From assembly GCA_937128055.1 (NCBI GenBank), contig CAKZMC010000053.1:1-40575 (forward strand): 40,575 nt of DNA. Reading direction: 5' to 3'. The notes beneath the pieces were generated by a model. The model saw only the letters and a list, made by a program, of their open reading frames with translations. It was not told the origin of the DNA and searched no databases. This document shows positions 32,544 through 40,575 of this stretch, in pieces; position 1 is the first letter of the stretch, and each line of letters opens with the position of its first letter. Source of the DNA: an uncultured Actinomycetes bacterium (GTDB lineage Bacteria; Actinomycetota; Geothermincolia; Geothermincolales; RBG-13-55-18). The translations under genes were made by a program, and so were the position numbers.

Positions 32544-33494
32544 ATGATAACGGCCTCGAACCCTCTCGAACTCATCGGCAACACCCCCCTGGTGAAGCTG
32601 AACAAGGTGGTGCCGCGTAACCCCCGCGTGGAGATATTCGCAAAGATGGAGGGCTTCAACCCCTGCAGCTCCGTCAAGGACCGCATCGCCAAGTACATGA
32701 TCGAGGGAGCGGAGGAGCGCGGGGAGCTGGTACCGGGCAAGGTCATCGTGGAAGCCTCCAGCGGAAACACCGGCATCGGCCTGGCCATGGTGGCGGCCTT
32801 CAAGGGTTACCGCCTGAAAATAATCATGCCGGAGTCCATGAGCGTGGAGAGGCGCCGGGTCATGCAGGCTTTCGGCGCCGAAGTCATCCTCACTCCCGCC
32901 GAGGAGGGGATGAATGGCGCCATCGCCATGGCGGAGAAGATGGGAAGGGAAGCGGACCACTACCACCCTGACCAGTTCGCCAACCCCGACAACGTGCGTG
33001 CCCACTACGAGGGCACGGGCGGCGAAATTATCTCCCAGGTGGAGGAGATCGATGTCCTGGTGGCCGGCATAGGCACCGGCGGCACCATAACCGGGGTGGG
33101 CAAGAGGCTGAAGGGGGTTTATCCCGCCCTGCGCGTGGTGGGGGTGGAGCCATACCCCAAGTCCCTTATCCAGGGCCTGCGCAATCTGCAGGATTACGTC
33201 CCTCCCATCCTCGACCTCTCCCTCCTCGACGAGAAGCTCAACGTGGAGGACGGCTGCGCCTTCAACACGGTAAGGGTCCTTGCCAACATCGAGGGCCTCT
33301 TCGTGGGGATGTCGTCCGGGGCGGCCGTGCATGCCGCCCTCATGGTGGCGGAGAAGATGGACAAGGGGCGCATCGTGGTCATCCTTCCTGACCGCGGTGA
33401 CCGCTACCTGAGCACCGACTGCTTCTCCTGCGCGAACCTGGAATGCGTGTACCGGGATTTCCTGCAGTCCCTGGAGGCCAGGCAGTCGGAGTGA
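32544..33494 (+). CDS. Cysteine synthase / PLP-dependent sulfhydrylase
   Basis: A 316-residue fold-type II PLP enzyme that makes cysteine from an activated serine and sulfide. Family residues: [13 protein letters not shown] lysine in SSVKDR (K45), SSGNTG (72-77), [10 protein letters not shown] and the [10 protein letters not shown] region. The end of the core reads [11 protein letters not shown], more like the CysM branch. It is followed by a short tail with three cysteines (CFSCANLEC), which is unusual for CysK. ATG 32544 has GGTAGG 9 nt upstream. Substrate (O-acetylserine, O-phosphoserine or thiosulfate) cannot be decided. Confidence 0.9.
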   Translation: MITASNPLELIGNTPLVKLNKVVPRNPRVEIFAKMEGFNPCSSVKDRIAKYMIEGAEERGELVPGKVIVEASSGNTGIGLAMVAAFKGYRLKIIMPESMSVERRRVMQAFGAEVILTPAEEGMNGAIAMAEKMGREADHYHPDQFANPDNVRAHYEGTGGEIISQVEEIDVLVAGIGTGGTITGVGKRLKGVYPALRVVGVEPYPKSLIQGLRNLQDYVPPILDLSLLDEKLNVEDGCAFNTVRVLANIEGLFVGMSSGAAVHAALMVAEKMDKGRIVVILPDRGDRYLSTDCFSCANLECVYRDFLQSLEARQSE

Positions 33495-33552
33495 GGGTTT
33501 CCGGAACGCAACGGCCCACGCGGGTGCCGGGCATTCCGCTTCGCCATCATGT

Positions 33553-33580
33553 CTTGCTCGCTTCGTCTTGCTCGCTTCGT
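33553..33580. repeat. 14-nt tandem duplication
   Basis: CTTGCTCGCTTCGT occurs twice head to tail (33553-33566 and 33567-33580) in the gap between the cysteine synthase and PilB-like genes. No function inferred. Confidence 0.85.
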
Positions 33581-33726
33581 CCCGACCGGCACGGGAAAGG
33601 GAGCAGCTCCGGCAGCATACCCTATAGTCCGTGGCATTTCGTGTCGATTAATTCTATGATTAAGATATGGGATGATCACGCGGTTCTTAAGACTACCCGC
33701 GAGATTACCTGAAGAGGAGGGGTAGC

Positions 33727-35400
33727 ATGCCTTCCGCGACGGACAGGCTGTCCCAGCTGCTGTTGAAGAACAACGTCATCACGGAAAGGCAACTGGCCCA
33801 GGCCATGGAGCGCCAGAAGGAAACGGGAGCCAGCCTGGGCAAGGTTCTCCTGGAGATGGGCATGGTCAAGGAGAACCAGCTGGCGGAGCTCATCGCCCGC
33901 GAGCTGGGCCTGGAATACGTGGACCTGCTCGAGTTCAAGATAAACATCCAGGCGACCACCTCCATCGACGAGTCCATGGCCAGGCGCTACAGCTGTATCC
34001 CCATCGATTTCGAGGACGGCAAGCTGGTAGTGGCCATGGCCGACCCCACCAACATCTACGCCCTGGACGACATCCGCCTGAGCACCGGCTACGAGGTGAA
34101 GCCGGTGGTCAGCGCCCGGGAGGACATCCAGAGCGCCATCCAACGCTATTACCACCTGGACACCGACGTGGTGGAGGAAGCGCTCCACGGACGGGAACAG
34201 GAGGAGATGGAGGCCATAACGGGGGTGGTGGACGACACGCCCCTGGTGCGCTTCACCACCACCATGATCACCGAGGCCATCAACCGGGGAGCCAGCGACA
34301 TCCATGTCGATCCCCGGGAAAACGAGGTTCTCATCCGATACCGCATAGACGGCGTTTGCCAGGAGATAAAGCGGTTGCCCAAGAACATCCACGACGGGGT
34401 GGTCTCGCGCATCAAGATCATCTCAGACCTGAACATCGCCGAGAGGAGGGTGCCCCAGGATGGCCACTTCGGCCTCGTGCAGAACGGCAAGTCCATAGAC
34501 TTCCGTGTCGCCGTCCTCCCCACCGTCTACGGGGAGAAGGTGGTCATGCGTATCCTGGACAGGTCGAGCATCCTCCTGCGCCTGGAGGACCTGGGCTTCC
34601 TCCCCGAGGCGCTGGAGAAATACCGCCAGGCCTTCAGCAAGCCACACGGCGCCCTCCTGGTCACCGGGCCGACCGGCAGCGGGAAATCCACCTCCCTTTA
34701 CGCCACCCTCAATGTCCTCAACACGGAGCACAAGAACATCACCACCGTGGAGGACCCCGTGGAGTACCGCCTCGCGGGCATCAACCAGGTGCAGGTCAAC
34801 CCCAAGGCCGGCCTGCATTTCGCCAACGCCCTGCGCAATATCCTGCGCACCTCGCCGGACATCCTCATGGTAGGCGAGATCCGTGACCGGGAGACCGCCA
34901 AGACGGCCATAGAGGCGGCCCTCACCGGGCACCTGGTGCTCTCCACCCTGCACACCAACGACGCCCCCAGCGCGCTCCCCAGGCTCATCGAGATGGGAGT
35001 GGAGGCCTTCCTGGTCTCCTCGGCGATCAACTGCGTCATGGCCCAGAGGCTGGTGCGCAAACTGTGCCCCAACTGCAAGGTGCCCTACGAACCGGACCCG
35101 GAGGTGCTGAGAGCCCTGCAGTTCCCCGCCGAAGACCTGGAAGATCTCGTCCTCTACAAGGCCAACGAGAACGGCTGCGCCAAGTGCAGCGGCACCGGCT
35201 ACAGAGGCCGTATCGGCCTCTATGAGGTCATGCCCATGAGCGAGGAGATCAAGAAGCTCACCGTAAAGGAAGCCTCGGCCACCATGATCTTGAACCAGGC
35301 CAAGGAAGAAGGCCTCATCACCATGCGCGACGACGGCTTCACCAAGGTGAAGATGGGAATAACTTCCATCGAAGAGGTCATGCGGGTGGTGGCCGTCTAA
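33727..35400 (+). CDS. Type IV pilus / type II secretion assembly ATPase (PilB/GspE family)
   Basis: 557 residues. The N-terminal MshEN/GspE-N domain (about 1-150; LLLKNNVITERQLAQAME, LGKVLLEMG) can bind c-di-GMP in some relatives. The ATPase core has SDIHVDP, Walker A GPTGSGKST (about 314-322), the Asp box TTVEDPVEY, Walker B ILMVGEIRD and the HTNDAPSALPRL His box. A C4 zinc site (CPNC near 446 and CAKC near 484) marks it as the extension ATPase rather than PilT. ATG 33727 has GAGGAGGGG upstream. No other pilus genes lie here. The stop overlaps by 4 nt the stop of the convergent STAS gene. Confidence 0.93.
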   Translation: MPSATDRLSQLLLKNNVITERQLAQAMERQKETGASLGKVLLEMGMVKENQLAELIARELGLEYVDLLEFKINIQATTSIDESMARRYSCIPIDFEDGKLVVAMADPTNIYALDDIRLSTGYEVKPVVSAREDIQSAIQRYYHLDTDVVEEALHGREQEEMEAITGVVDDTPLVRFTTTMITEAINRGASDIHVDPRENEVLIRYRIDGVCQEIKRLPKNIHDGVVSRIKIISDLNIAERRVPQDGHFGLVQNGKSIDFRVAVLPTVYGEKVVMRILDRSSILLRLEDLGFLPEALEKYRQAFSKPHGALLVTGPTGSGKSTSLYATLNVLNTEHKNITTVEDPVEYRLAGINQVQVNPKAGLHFANALRNILRTSPDILMVGEIRDRETAKTAIEAALTGHLVLSTLHTNDAPSALPRLIEMGVEAFLVSSAINCVMAQRLVRKLCPNCKVPYEPDPEVLRALQFPAEDLEDLVLYKANENGCAKCSGTGYRGRIGLYEVMPMSEEIKKLTVKEASATMILNQAKEEGLITMRDDGFTKVKMGITSIEEVMRVVAV

Positions 35401-35735
35401 ACCGCCTGTAAGGCTTCCTCCACGGTAGGGTAAAAGGACATTATCTTCCCTATCTGCACCACATCGAAAAGATCCGCGATCATCTCGGAAGCCCGTGCGA
35501 TGACCAGCCTGCCGCCGGCTTTCTCCGCCTTCTTGAAAGCGTCAACGATCACCGAGAGGCCGCCGCTCGAGAGGTAGCTGGTGTTCCCCATGTCCAGCAC
35601 GATGCGATAAACGTTGCGCTTGAGGAGCGAATTGATGAGGGCGAAGAAGTCCTCCACGTTGGTGGAATCCACCACCCCGTCCAGGTGCACAACGGCTATT
35701 GCGCCACCTTCGCTCTCCTCTATCTCCCAGGCCAT
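35397..35735 (-). CDS. STAS-domain protein (anti-sigma-factor antagonist family)
   Basis: A 112-residue single STAS domain: AVVHLDGVVDSTNVEDF, RIVLDMGNTSYLSSGGLSVI, RLVIARASEMIADLFDVV. The segment SYLSSGGL holds the serine that anti-sigma kinases phosphorylate in SpoIIAA/RsbV proteins. No anti-sigma factor or sigma gene is adjacent, so the partner is unknown. ATG 35735 has AAGGA 8 nt upstream. It lies 19 nt after the B-box/membrane gene on the same strand and overlaps by 4 nt the convergent pilB-like gene. Confidence 0.9.
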   Translation of the reverse strand: MAWEIEESEGGAIAVVHLDGVVDSTNVEDFFALINSLLKRNVYRIVLDMGNTSYLSSGGLSVIVDAFKKAEKAGGRLVIARASEMIADLFDVVQIGKIMSFYPTVEEALQAV

Positions 35736-35754
35736 GTCGTTTTTCCTTATCTGT

Positions 35755-37374
35755 CTATTCGCGCAGCGCCCGGCCGAAGCGGAAGAAGACCTCCGGTATG
35801 GGCGGCATGCCGAATCCGATGACGAAGGCCATGAGCGCGGGGAGGACGAGTATCCAGATAAAGGCACCGGGGAACATGGCCTCCACGGTGTCACGCATGA
35901 TCTCGGCGCCGTTCTCCCACAAGAAGCGGAAGGAGACGAGGTCGAAGAGGATGGTCCTGAAGGCCGCGTTCTTCATGATGATGAGGAACCAGCGGAAGAA
36001 CTCCCCGATGGCCAGCGAGAAAAGGGTTACCAGTGCGGCCTGCACCGCCAGCTTGGTGCCGTGTTTCCTGCCTGCCTTCCACCAGAAAAACAGCCCGATC
36101 ACGATGCCGATGGCCACGGCATGAACGCCGTACTCCGTGTCCTTCGGCACCAGGTAGGCGTTGGGCAAGGCCCAGAGCACCGCCCCCAACAGGAGCATGA
36201 GCACGATGAAGGCCGCCGCGCGCCACCAGGAGTCCGCGATAATGGTGTGCTCCGCGGAGCGGCCCTGGGCGAGGAACGCCCAGCGCTCCGCGCGCTCCTC
36301 GCCAAGCGCCTTCCTCCGCTCCCTGCGACGCCGTTTGATCTCCGCCAGACCGGGAACCGCCATGGCACCGCCCGCCGCGAGCCCTCCATCCGCGGCAGCA
36401 GCTCCCCGCGACATCCCCGCAAGTTCCCGCTGCGGAGGGACGCCCTCCAATCCCCCCTCACCTGATTCCGGCCTTAGGAGGGTGGAGACCACGTCCTCGA
36501 GAAGCAGGTCCTCTGTGACAGGCGCTTGCGCAGGGCCCCTTCTCCCCCTGCGAGCCCCGGCCGCGCGGGGCGGCCTTACGCGAGGCGGGGGCTCCTCTAC
36601 CGCAGTCTCTGACGTCTCCCCTTCTGCCGCGGCGGCAATCTCCTCCGCGGCATCCTCCTTCTCCCTCTTCCTTCCCAGCCTGAAGCGCGGCTTCTCCTCC
36701 GCAAGCTGGCTGAAGTCCTCGTCCGGCCCCTGGGCGAGGAACGCGCTCGTCTCCCCTTCCTCCGCTTCCTCACCGATGATCTCCGGGATCTCCTCCCGCT
36801 CTTCCTCCCGGGCGGCCTCTCTCGCCTCCTCCTCGATGACCTCCAGGGCCTCTTCCCGCTCCAGCTCCTGGACTATCTCCTCCGCTTCCTCACCGATGAT
36901 CTCCGGGATCTCCTCCCGCTCTTCCTTATCTTGTTCCTCAAGAAGCGCGTCTTCCGGCTTCTTCTTGCGACCGGAGAGTATGAAACCACGGCGCAGCGGC
37001 CTCAGTCGCGGGACTTTGCGCTCCACCGCAGGATGGGCTACGTCCTTTTTCGAAGGTGCTTCTCTCGGTGGGACCCCTACGTCAAGGGGTGACGGAAGGA
37101 CCGCGGGCTCACGGGAGACGGCGGCCTGGGGCCGCGGTAGAGGTTCAGGTCCTACCTTCTCCGCTGCCTTTCCGGGCGTCTCCTCCGGTATCTCCCCCGC
37201 CGCCCTCTCCGGCTCCGGCGCGAGCTCCCTGGCGATCTCGCTCACCTTGCGCCGGTAGCATTCCGCGCAGAGGGTGGTCTGGTCCGTCTCCCGCACGCAC
37301 TCGATGCAAAACCCCGTGCCGCAATCCCGGCAGGAAGCCACCACCCGCTTGTTAGGGTGTCTATGGCAGTTCAA
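35755..37374 (-). CDS. B-box-type zinc-finger and multi-membrane (Yip1-like) protein
   Basis: 539 residues. The N terminus is a compact zinc finger with C3, H4, H6, C15, C18, C23, C26, C36, C39, of the B-box kind. Residues about 50-330 are a long acidic and Pro/Arg-rich linker with repeats (EEREEIPEIIGEEAEE occurs twice). Residues about 395-535 contain five or so membrane helices, like Yip1-domain membrane proteins (ADSWWRAAAFIVLMLLLG, FFRFGRALRE at the end). The start is TTG 37374 with GGAGG 7 nt upstream. Function unknown; co-transcribed with the STAS gene. The finger could bind a protein partner. Confidence 0.75.
   Translation of the reverse strand: MNCHRHPNKRVVASCRDCGTGFCIECVRETDQTTLCAECYRRKVSEIARELAPEPERAAGEIPEETPGKAAEKVGPEPLPRPQAAVSREPAVLPSPLDVGVPPREAPSKKDVAHPAVERKVPRLRPLRRGFILSGRKKKPEDALLEEQDKEEREEIPEIIGEEAEEIVQELEREEALEVIEEEAREAAREEEREEIPEIIGEEAEEGETSAFLAQGPDEDFSQLAEEKPRFRLGRKREKEDAAEEIAAAAEGETSETAVEEPPPRVRPPRAAGARRGRRGPAQAPVTEDLLLEDVVSTLLRPESGEGGLEGVPPQRELAGMSRGAAAADGGLAAGGAMAVPGLAEIKRRRRERRKALGEERAERWAFLAQGRSAEHTIIADSWWRAAAFIVLMLLLGAVLWALPNAYLVPKDTEYGVHAVAIGIVIGLFFWWKAGRKHGTKLAVQAALVTLFSLAIGEFFRWFLIIMKNAAFRTILFDLVSFRFLWENGAEIMRDTVEAMFPGAFIWILVLPALMAFVIGFGMPPIPEVFFRFGRALRE
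36758..36927. repeat. Internal duplication, two about 49-nt near-identical segments 120 nt apart
   Basis: The DNA for the acidic motif EEREEIPEIIGEEAEE is nearly identical at about 36758-36806 and 36878-36926. This indicates recent duplication within the linker of the B-box/membrane gene and keeps the frame (120 nt is 40 codons). Confidence 0.8.
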
Positions 37375-37504
37375 GCAAATACCTCCGCTCTCGGCACTCC
37401 GCGTCCCATTCGCCTTTCGGCCTTCATTTCGCTCCCTAAGGAGATATTAGCCCATACTATCATGTTGCGGAAGGATTGCGCCTGTCGCTTCCTCCGCTCT
37501 CGAC

Positions 37505-38386
37505 TCACTCCCCCAGGAACAGTCGGTTGATCTCCAACTCCACCCGCTCGACCACGGGATCCAGCTTGTTGATCTTCAATGCGCTGAAAGTTTCATAGGC
37601 AAGCGCAGGATACAGCGAGATCAGCCTATTGACTTTCGCGCTGCTCTCGCCTCCGCCCTTCTTCGGATCGGCGGCTCCGTTCTTTAACAAAGAGATGCTT
37701 TCCTGCGCCGCTTCTTTAATCGCCGTTGTCAGCTCGATAAAGAACGCCTTGTACCCGGACAGAACCTCCGGTACCTCGACCGCCTCAATCGCTTGCAGGG
37801 ATCGATCTGCTGCAGCCGTAACTTCCTCTAAGCGCCGCAGAATCTCCGCCAGCTCTTTCAACATTCCGAGGGGGATATCTATCTGCATGACTAACGCCGG
37901 TTCCGCGGCTTCCAATATGTCTTCTACCCCGTCCAGCATCAAGCGCAATTCCTCCACCGCCTCCATCGCTCCCCCGCATAATTCCCCGACCGCGGCTCCC
38001 AGCTGAGCGGTTTTTCCTTTATATGTCATCCCCCGGAGGATTTCCACGTCAGCCAAGAGCCTGTCGGACGCATCGCGGCTTCTCTGGATCCACTCCAGGG
38101 CTGTCTTCACGTAATCCTCGTTCCCTAATTCGATATTCTCGAGCGAACCGGTAAAGGCGTCACATGCATCGAGGTCGCTGACGAAGACGCGCACGGCTTT
38201 GTCTATCTCATCCAGAGCGGTGACGGAACCCCCACACCCGGCGAAAGCGCAAGACGCCATGGCAAGGCATGTAAGAACGGACGCTAACCGGCAAGCAGCC
38301 GGGCGTTTGTGTAGCCGAGGGCTTGCGCTATTCTTCCTGTTTTCGCTCACAGATCCCTTTATCATAACCGGTGTCACTCTCTGCAT
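37505..38386 (-). CDS. Helical lipoprotein of unknown function
   Basis: 293 residues. The signal region ends at a good lipobox (CAFAGC, then GG), so it is predicted to be lipid-anchored. The remaining 240 residues are almost all helical with regularly spaced leucines and acidic residues (LDEIDKAVRVFVSDLDA, LRRLEEVTAAADRSLQAIEAV). They may form a bundle or coiled coil. No family is recognised. I chose ATG 38386 (GAGGAG 3 nt upstream); GTG 38350, preceded by AAAGGGA, would give a more usual signal peptide length and is nearly as likely. Confidence 0.65.
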   Translation of the reverse strand: MQRVTPVMIKGSVSENRKNSASPRLHKRPAACRLASVLTCLAMASCAFAGCGGSVTALDEIDKAVRVFVSDLDACDAFTGSLENIELGNEDYVKTALEWIQRSRDASDRLLADVEILRGMTYKGKTAQLGAAVGELCGGAMEAVEELRLMLDGVEDILEAAEPALVMQIDIPLGMLKELAEILRRLEEVTAAADRSLQAIEAVEVPEVLSGYKAFFIELTTAIKEAAQESISLLKNGAADPKKGGGESSAKVNRLISLYPALAYETFSALKINKLDPVVERVELEINRLFLGE

Positions 38387-38631
38387 GTTCTCCTCATCCA
38401 ACGGAACACCGACATCTATAATGGTCGGCATTTATAAGGTTGGGCTTGCTACCGGATACTCCCTTATCCCCCCGAGGGGTTCCTTCAAGCAGCTCAGAAA
38501 GTATCTTCATACGATCTACGACACTCAACCTGCAGCTCTCATTTCCGAAAACAAGAGGGAATGTTCCCTTTGAAATCCCTGTAGTGCATCCTCGGTAGCG
38601 ACCCCGCTGGTGATATCACCCACTGAGTGCC

Positions 38632-38668
38632 AATGAATCGGCCCGAAAGCAAGCGCTTTCGGATTCAT
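38632..38668. repeat. Imperfect palindrome
   Basis: CCGAAAGC (38643-38650) pairs with GCTTTCGG (38655-38662) around a 4-nt loop, and outside it ATGAAT (38632-38637) pairs with ATTCAT (38663-38668) with a bulge on one side. No T-run, so either a structured RNA end or a protein site. Confidence 0.55.
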
Positions 38669-38750
38669 GGACAAAGGCATTCACCCGCTTAACGATGTTT
38701 TCCCGGAAGAGCGGCCAGCCGCTGAGGCAGCCTTTCTGGGACACTGCGCA

Positions 38751-38781
38751 CAGGTCTTCCCCCACCTTGGGGGAAGACCTG
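38751..38781. terminator. Perfect 13-bp hairpin after the repeat-protein gene
   Basis: CAGGTCTTCCCCC (38751-38763) and GGGGGAAGACCTG (38769-38781) pair perfectly around a 5-nt loop, 3 nt beyond the minus-strand stop codon. There is no T-run, so it may protect the mRNA 3' end or act as a weak terminator. Confidence 0.6.
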
Positions 38782-38784
38782 CTG

Positions 38785-40575
38785 CTACGGGTTGGCGCGC
38801 GGTGACGGGAAGGTCCAGTCCCCGCCGTTCGCATCCCAGTAGAACCCCTCGATCTTGACCTCGACATTGCTGAGATCTAAGATATTCAGTCTGCTGTTCA
38901 TCTGCAGCACCAGCTGATCCAACAGAGTAATAGGGGCAGAGTCATTGTTGTTGTCCACCCCGGTGGCGTTGAGTGCGTTCACCAGCGCTTGGCCGCGGGA
39001 ACTGTAGGTGGGGCCTCCCAGGTTGATGATGAGGTTGGTGAGGAAGCTCTGCCCGTTGGCCGACGCCAGCGCCCCCGCGATCACGTTGGTGTCCAGTGCT
39101 CCCAGCAGGTTCTGCAGGAAGGTGCCGTTGGCGTTTACGGCACCGGCGATCACGGAGGCGTTGAGGGCACCGATGAGGTTGGTGAGGAAGGTGCCGTTGG
39201 CGTTGACGGCAGCGGCTACCACGCTGGGGTTGAGGGCACCGATGAGGTTGGTGAGGAAGGTGCCGTTGGCATTGATGGCCGCCGCCAGCGTGCCGGCGTT
39301 GAGGGAACTAATGACGTTGGTGAGGAAGATCTGGTTGTTGTTGACGATATAGGCCACCTGCGATGCGTTCAGCCTCGATACCAGAGTGGTAAGCCAGTCC
39401 CTCACGCCGGTGGAGTTGAGCACGTTGGCCACCACCTGGCTGTCGAGGCCGGTGATCAGGCTGCTCACGAATGCCTGGTTGGCGTTGATAGCGTTGGCCA
39501 GCACCGTGGGCGAGAGGTTGGTCACCAGGCCGGTCACGAAGACCTGGTTGTTGTTGACCGCACTGGCGATCACCGCCGGGTCGAGGTAGCCCACAAGGTT
39601 CCGCAGGAAGGTGCCGTTGGCGTTGATGGCGTTGGCCAGGACCTGCGGATTGAGTGCCCCGATGAGGTTGGTGACGAAGGCCTGGTTGGCGTTGAGGGCC
39701 GCCGCCACCACGCTGGGGTTAAGGGCCCCCATCAGGTTGGTGAGGAAGGTGCCGTTGGCGTTGATGGCGTTGGCCAGCACCGTGGGATTCAGCTTACCGA
39801 GGAGCTGGGTGAGGAAGGTGCCGTTGGCGTTGATGGCGTTGGCCAGCACCGTGGTGTCCAGGTTATTTACCAGGCCGGAGACGAAAGCCTCGTTGGCGTT
39901 GACGGCGGCGGCGATGACCGAGGGGTCGAGGGCGCCGATGAGGTCAGCCATCCAGCTTCCGTTATTGTTCACCACGTAAGCTATCCCGTTCTCGTCGACC
40001 TGGGGCAGCAGCGCCGTCAGGAAATCGCGCGTATTGTCGCTGTTCACGATGCCCGCGATGTCGGCGGCGTTGAGCCCCGGGATGATGGTGTCCGTCAACC
40101 ATGTCGACAGCCCGCTCACCATGCTGTTGACGCTCGCGGAGGTGACATTGGTCACCACCGAGTTGAGCCAGCTCACGTTGTTGTTGACGATGGAGGCGAC
40201 GTTGGGCGCGCTGAGCTGGGGCAGGAGGGCGTTGAGGAACGCCATCGTCTGCGGGGCGTTCGCCAGGTTGGCGATGGAGGCCAGGGCGTTTATGCGCAGG
40301 TCATCCATGAGGGTGGCCCACCATGCCGGATCGAGGTTGTTGACGATGTCCACCACCATGCCCGTGTCGAGGTTGGATACGAGGTCTCCCACCCATGCCC
40401 CGTTGTTGTTCACTATGCCGGCCAGGATGGCGGGGTCGAGGTAGCCGATGAGCGCGTCCACGAAGGAGGTGAACTCGCCCGAGTTGGCGATGTTGCCTAT
40501 CACCTGCAGGGTGGTGGCGTTGTTGAGGTCGGTGAAGAGCTGGGCCGTCCAGGCGGGATCGAGGTTGTTGACGAT
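38785..40575 (-). CDS. Very repetitive protein of 23-residue units, C-terminal part (gene continues beyond window)
   Basis: 596 residues are visible, open to the right edge with no start codon needed in the window. From about 39100 to 39935 the protein is mostly a run of 23-residue units, with consensus L-N/D-P-x-V-hydrophobic-A-x-A-hydrophobic-N-A-N-G-T-F-L-T-N-L-hydrophobic-G-A; a few units have 25. More diverged units continue to the edge. The last 90 residues are non-repetitive and end in VEVKIEGFYWDANGG and DWTFPSP. The pattern suggests two short helices per unit and a solenoid, rich in Asn, with no Cys. Surface or secreted location is likely but the N terminus is not seen. No known repeat family is recognised. 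Confidence 0.85.
   Translation of the reverse strand: MVNNLDPAWTAQLFTDLNNATTLQVIGNIANSGEFTSFVDALIGYLDPAILAGIVNNNGAWVGDLVSNLDTGMVVDIVNNLDPAWWATLMDDLRINALASIANLANAPQTMAFLNALLPQLSAPNVASIVNNNVSWLNSVVTNVTSASVNSMVSGLSTWLTDTIIPGLNAADIAGIVNSDNTRDFLTALLPQVDENGIAYVVNNNGSWMADLIGALDPSVIAAAVNANEAFVSGLVNNLDTTVLANAINANGTFLTQLLGKLNPTVLANAINANGTFLTNLMGALNPSVVAAALNANQAFVTNLIGALNPQVLANAINANGTFLRNLVGYLDPAVIASAVNNNQVFVTGLVTNLSPTVLANAINANQAFVSSLITGLDSQVVANVLNSTGVRDWLTTLVSRLNASQVAYIVNNNQIFLTNVISSLNAGTLAAAINANGTFLTNLIGALNPSVVAAAVNANGTFLTNLIGALNASVIAGAVNANGTFLQNLLGALDTNVIAGALASANGQSFLTNLIINLGGPTYSSRGQALVNALNATGVDNNNDSAPITLLDQLVLQMNSRLNILDLSNVEVKIEGFYWDANGGDWTFPSPRANP
39100..39935. repeat. Tandem 69-bp coding repeats
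   Basis: DNA of the repeat-protein gene repeats with a 69-bp period; the string AGGTGCCGTTGGCGTT recurs with few changes in many units, so DNA identity is higher than needed for protein similarity alone. This points to recent duplication or recombination between units. Confidence 0.85.

Larger units (their letters stand above)
38387..38784. other. 398-nt intergenic region with two hairpins
   Basis: No gene is supported. It contains an imperfect hairpin at 38632-38668 and a long perfect hairpin at 38751-38781, listed separately. Base use is less GC-rich than in the neighbours between about 38400 and 38560. Confidence 0.5.

Noticed and set aside
39100-40575. CRISPR-like array in the right part
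   Set aside because: The period is 69 bp without unique spacers, it is open in one frame throughout, and the variation is as in a coding repeat.

Overview
The window is GC-rich bacterial chromosome with no phage, plasmid or CRISPR hallmarks. Many genes start with TTG or GTG behind strong Shine-Dalgarno sequences (cbiQ, lon, xseB, pabA, hsp20 and others). The gene content (LCP-LytR_C cell-wall ligase, PASTA pseudokinase, a short membrane protein of a type I associate with Actinobacteria, corrinoid methyltransferase, CbiMNQO cobalt uptake, glycyl-radical-activase-like radical SAM enzyme) suggests an anaerobic, deep-branching, uncultured actinomycetote. The lineage is an inference from gene content, not a measurement.

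Layout. 1-2965: a cobalt ECF importer operon (cbiM, PDGLE/CbiN-like, cbiQ, cbiO) behind a terminator-like hairpin that may be an attenuator. 3018-6449: small secreted or membrane-anchored DUF4878/NTF2-like proteins flanking a radical SAM enzyme. 6635-9621: hsp20-lon proteostasis operon. 9778-15400: minus-strand genes for a BMP-type lipoprotein, an EamA permease, an LCP protein and both exonuclease VII subunits. 15777-20802: envelope genes, including an M23 peptidase joined to a large hydrophobic region and a degenerate kinase with PASTA and PKD domains; an AT-rich island with a perfect dyad lies at the head of the kinase gene. 20994-28916: a secreted S15/CocE hydrolase, the p-aminobenzoate genes (pabC facing pabB-pabA) and a type-B carboxylesterase lipoprotein. 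29334-33494: LUD protein, MtaA-like methyltransferase, metallophosphoesterase and cysteine synthase. 33727-38386: PilB/GspE ATPase, STAS protein, B-box/membrane protein and a helical lipoprotein. 38785-end: the C-terminal part of a very repetitive protein that runs off the right edge.

Functional links. Cobalt import would supply corrinoid enzymes such as the MtaA-like protein. PabA, PabB and PabC together make p-aminobenzoate for folate. Lon and Hsp20 form a protein-quality unit. Many products are predicted to be exported or membrane-bound.

Most notable non-routine signals: (i) a structured intergenic repeat present twice, each time between convergent genes, with a compensatory base change in one stem; (ii) a roughly 64-nt predicted RNA with its own extended -10 promoter, three hairpins and a terminator upstream of pabA; (iii) an unfamiliar 23-residue tandem-repeat protein; (iv) the pseudokinase-PASTA-PKD protein next to an M23/multi-membrane fusion; (v) the attenuator-like hairpin before cbiM.
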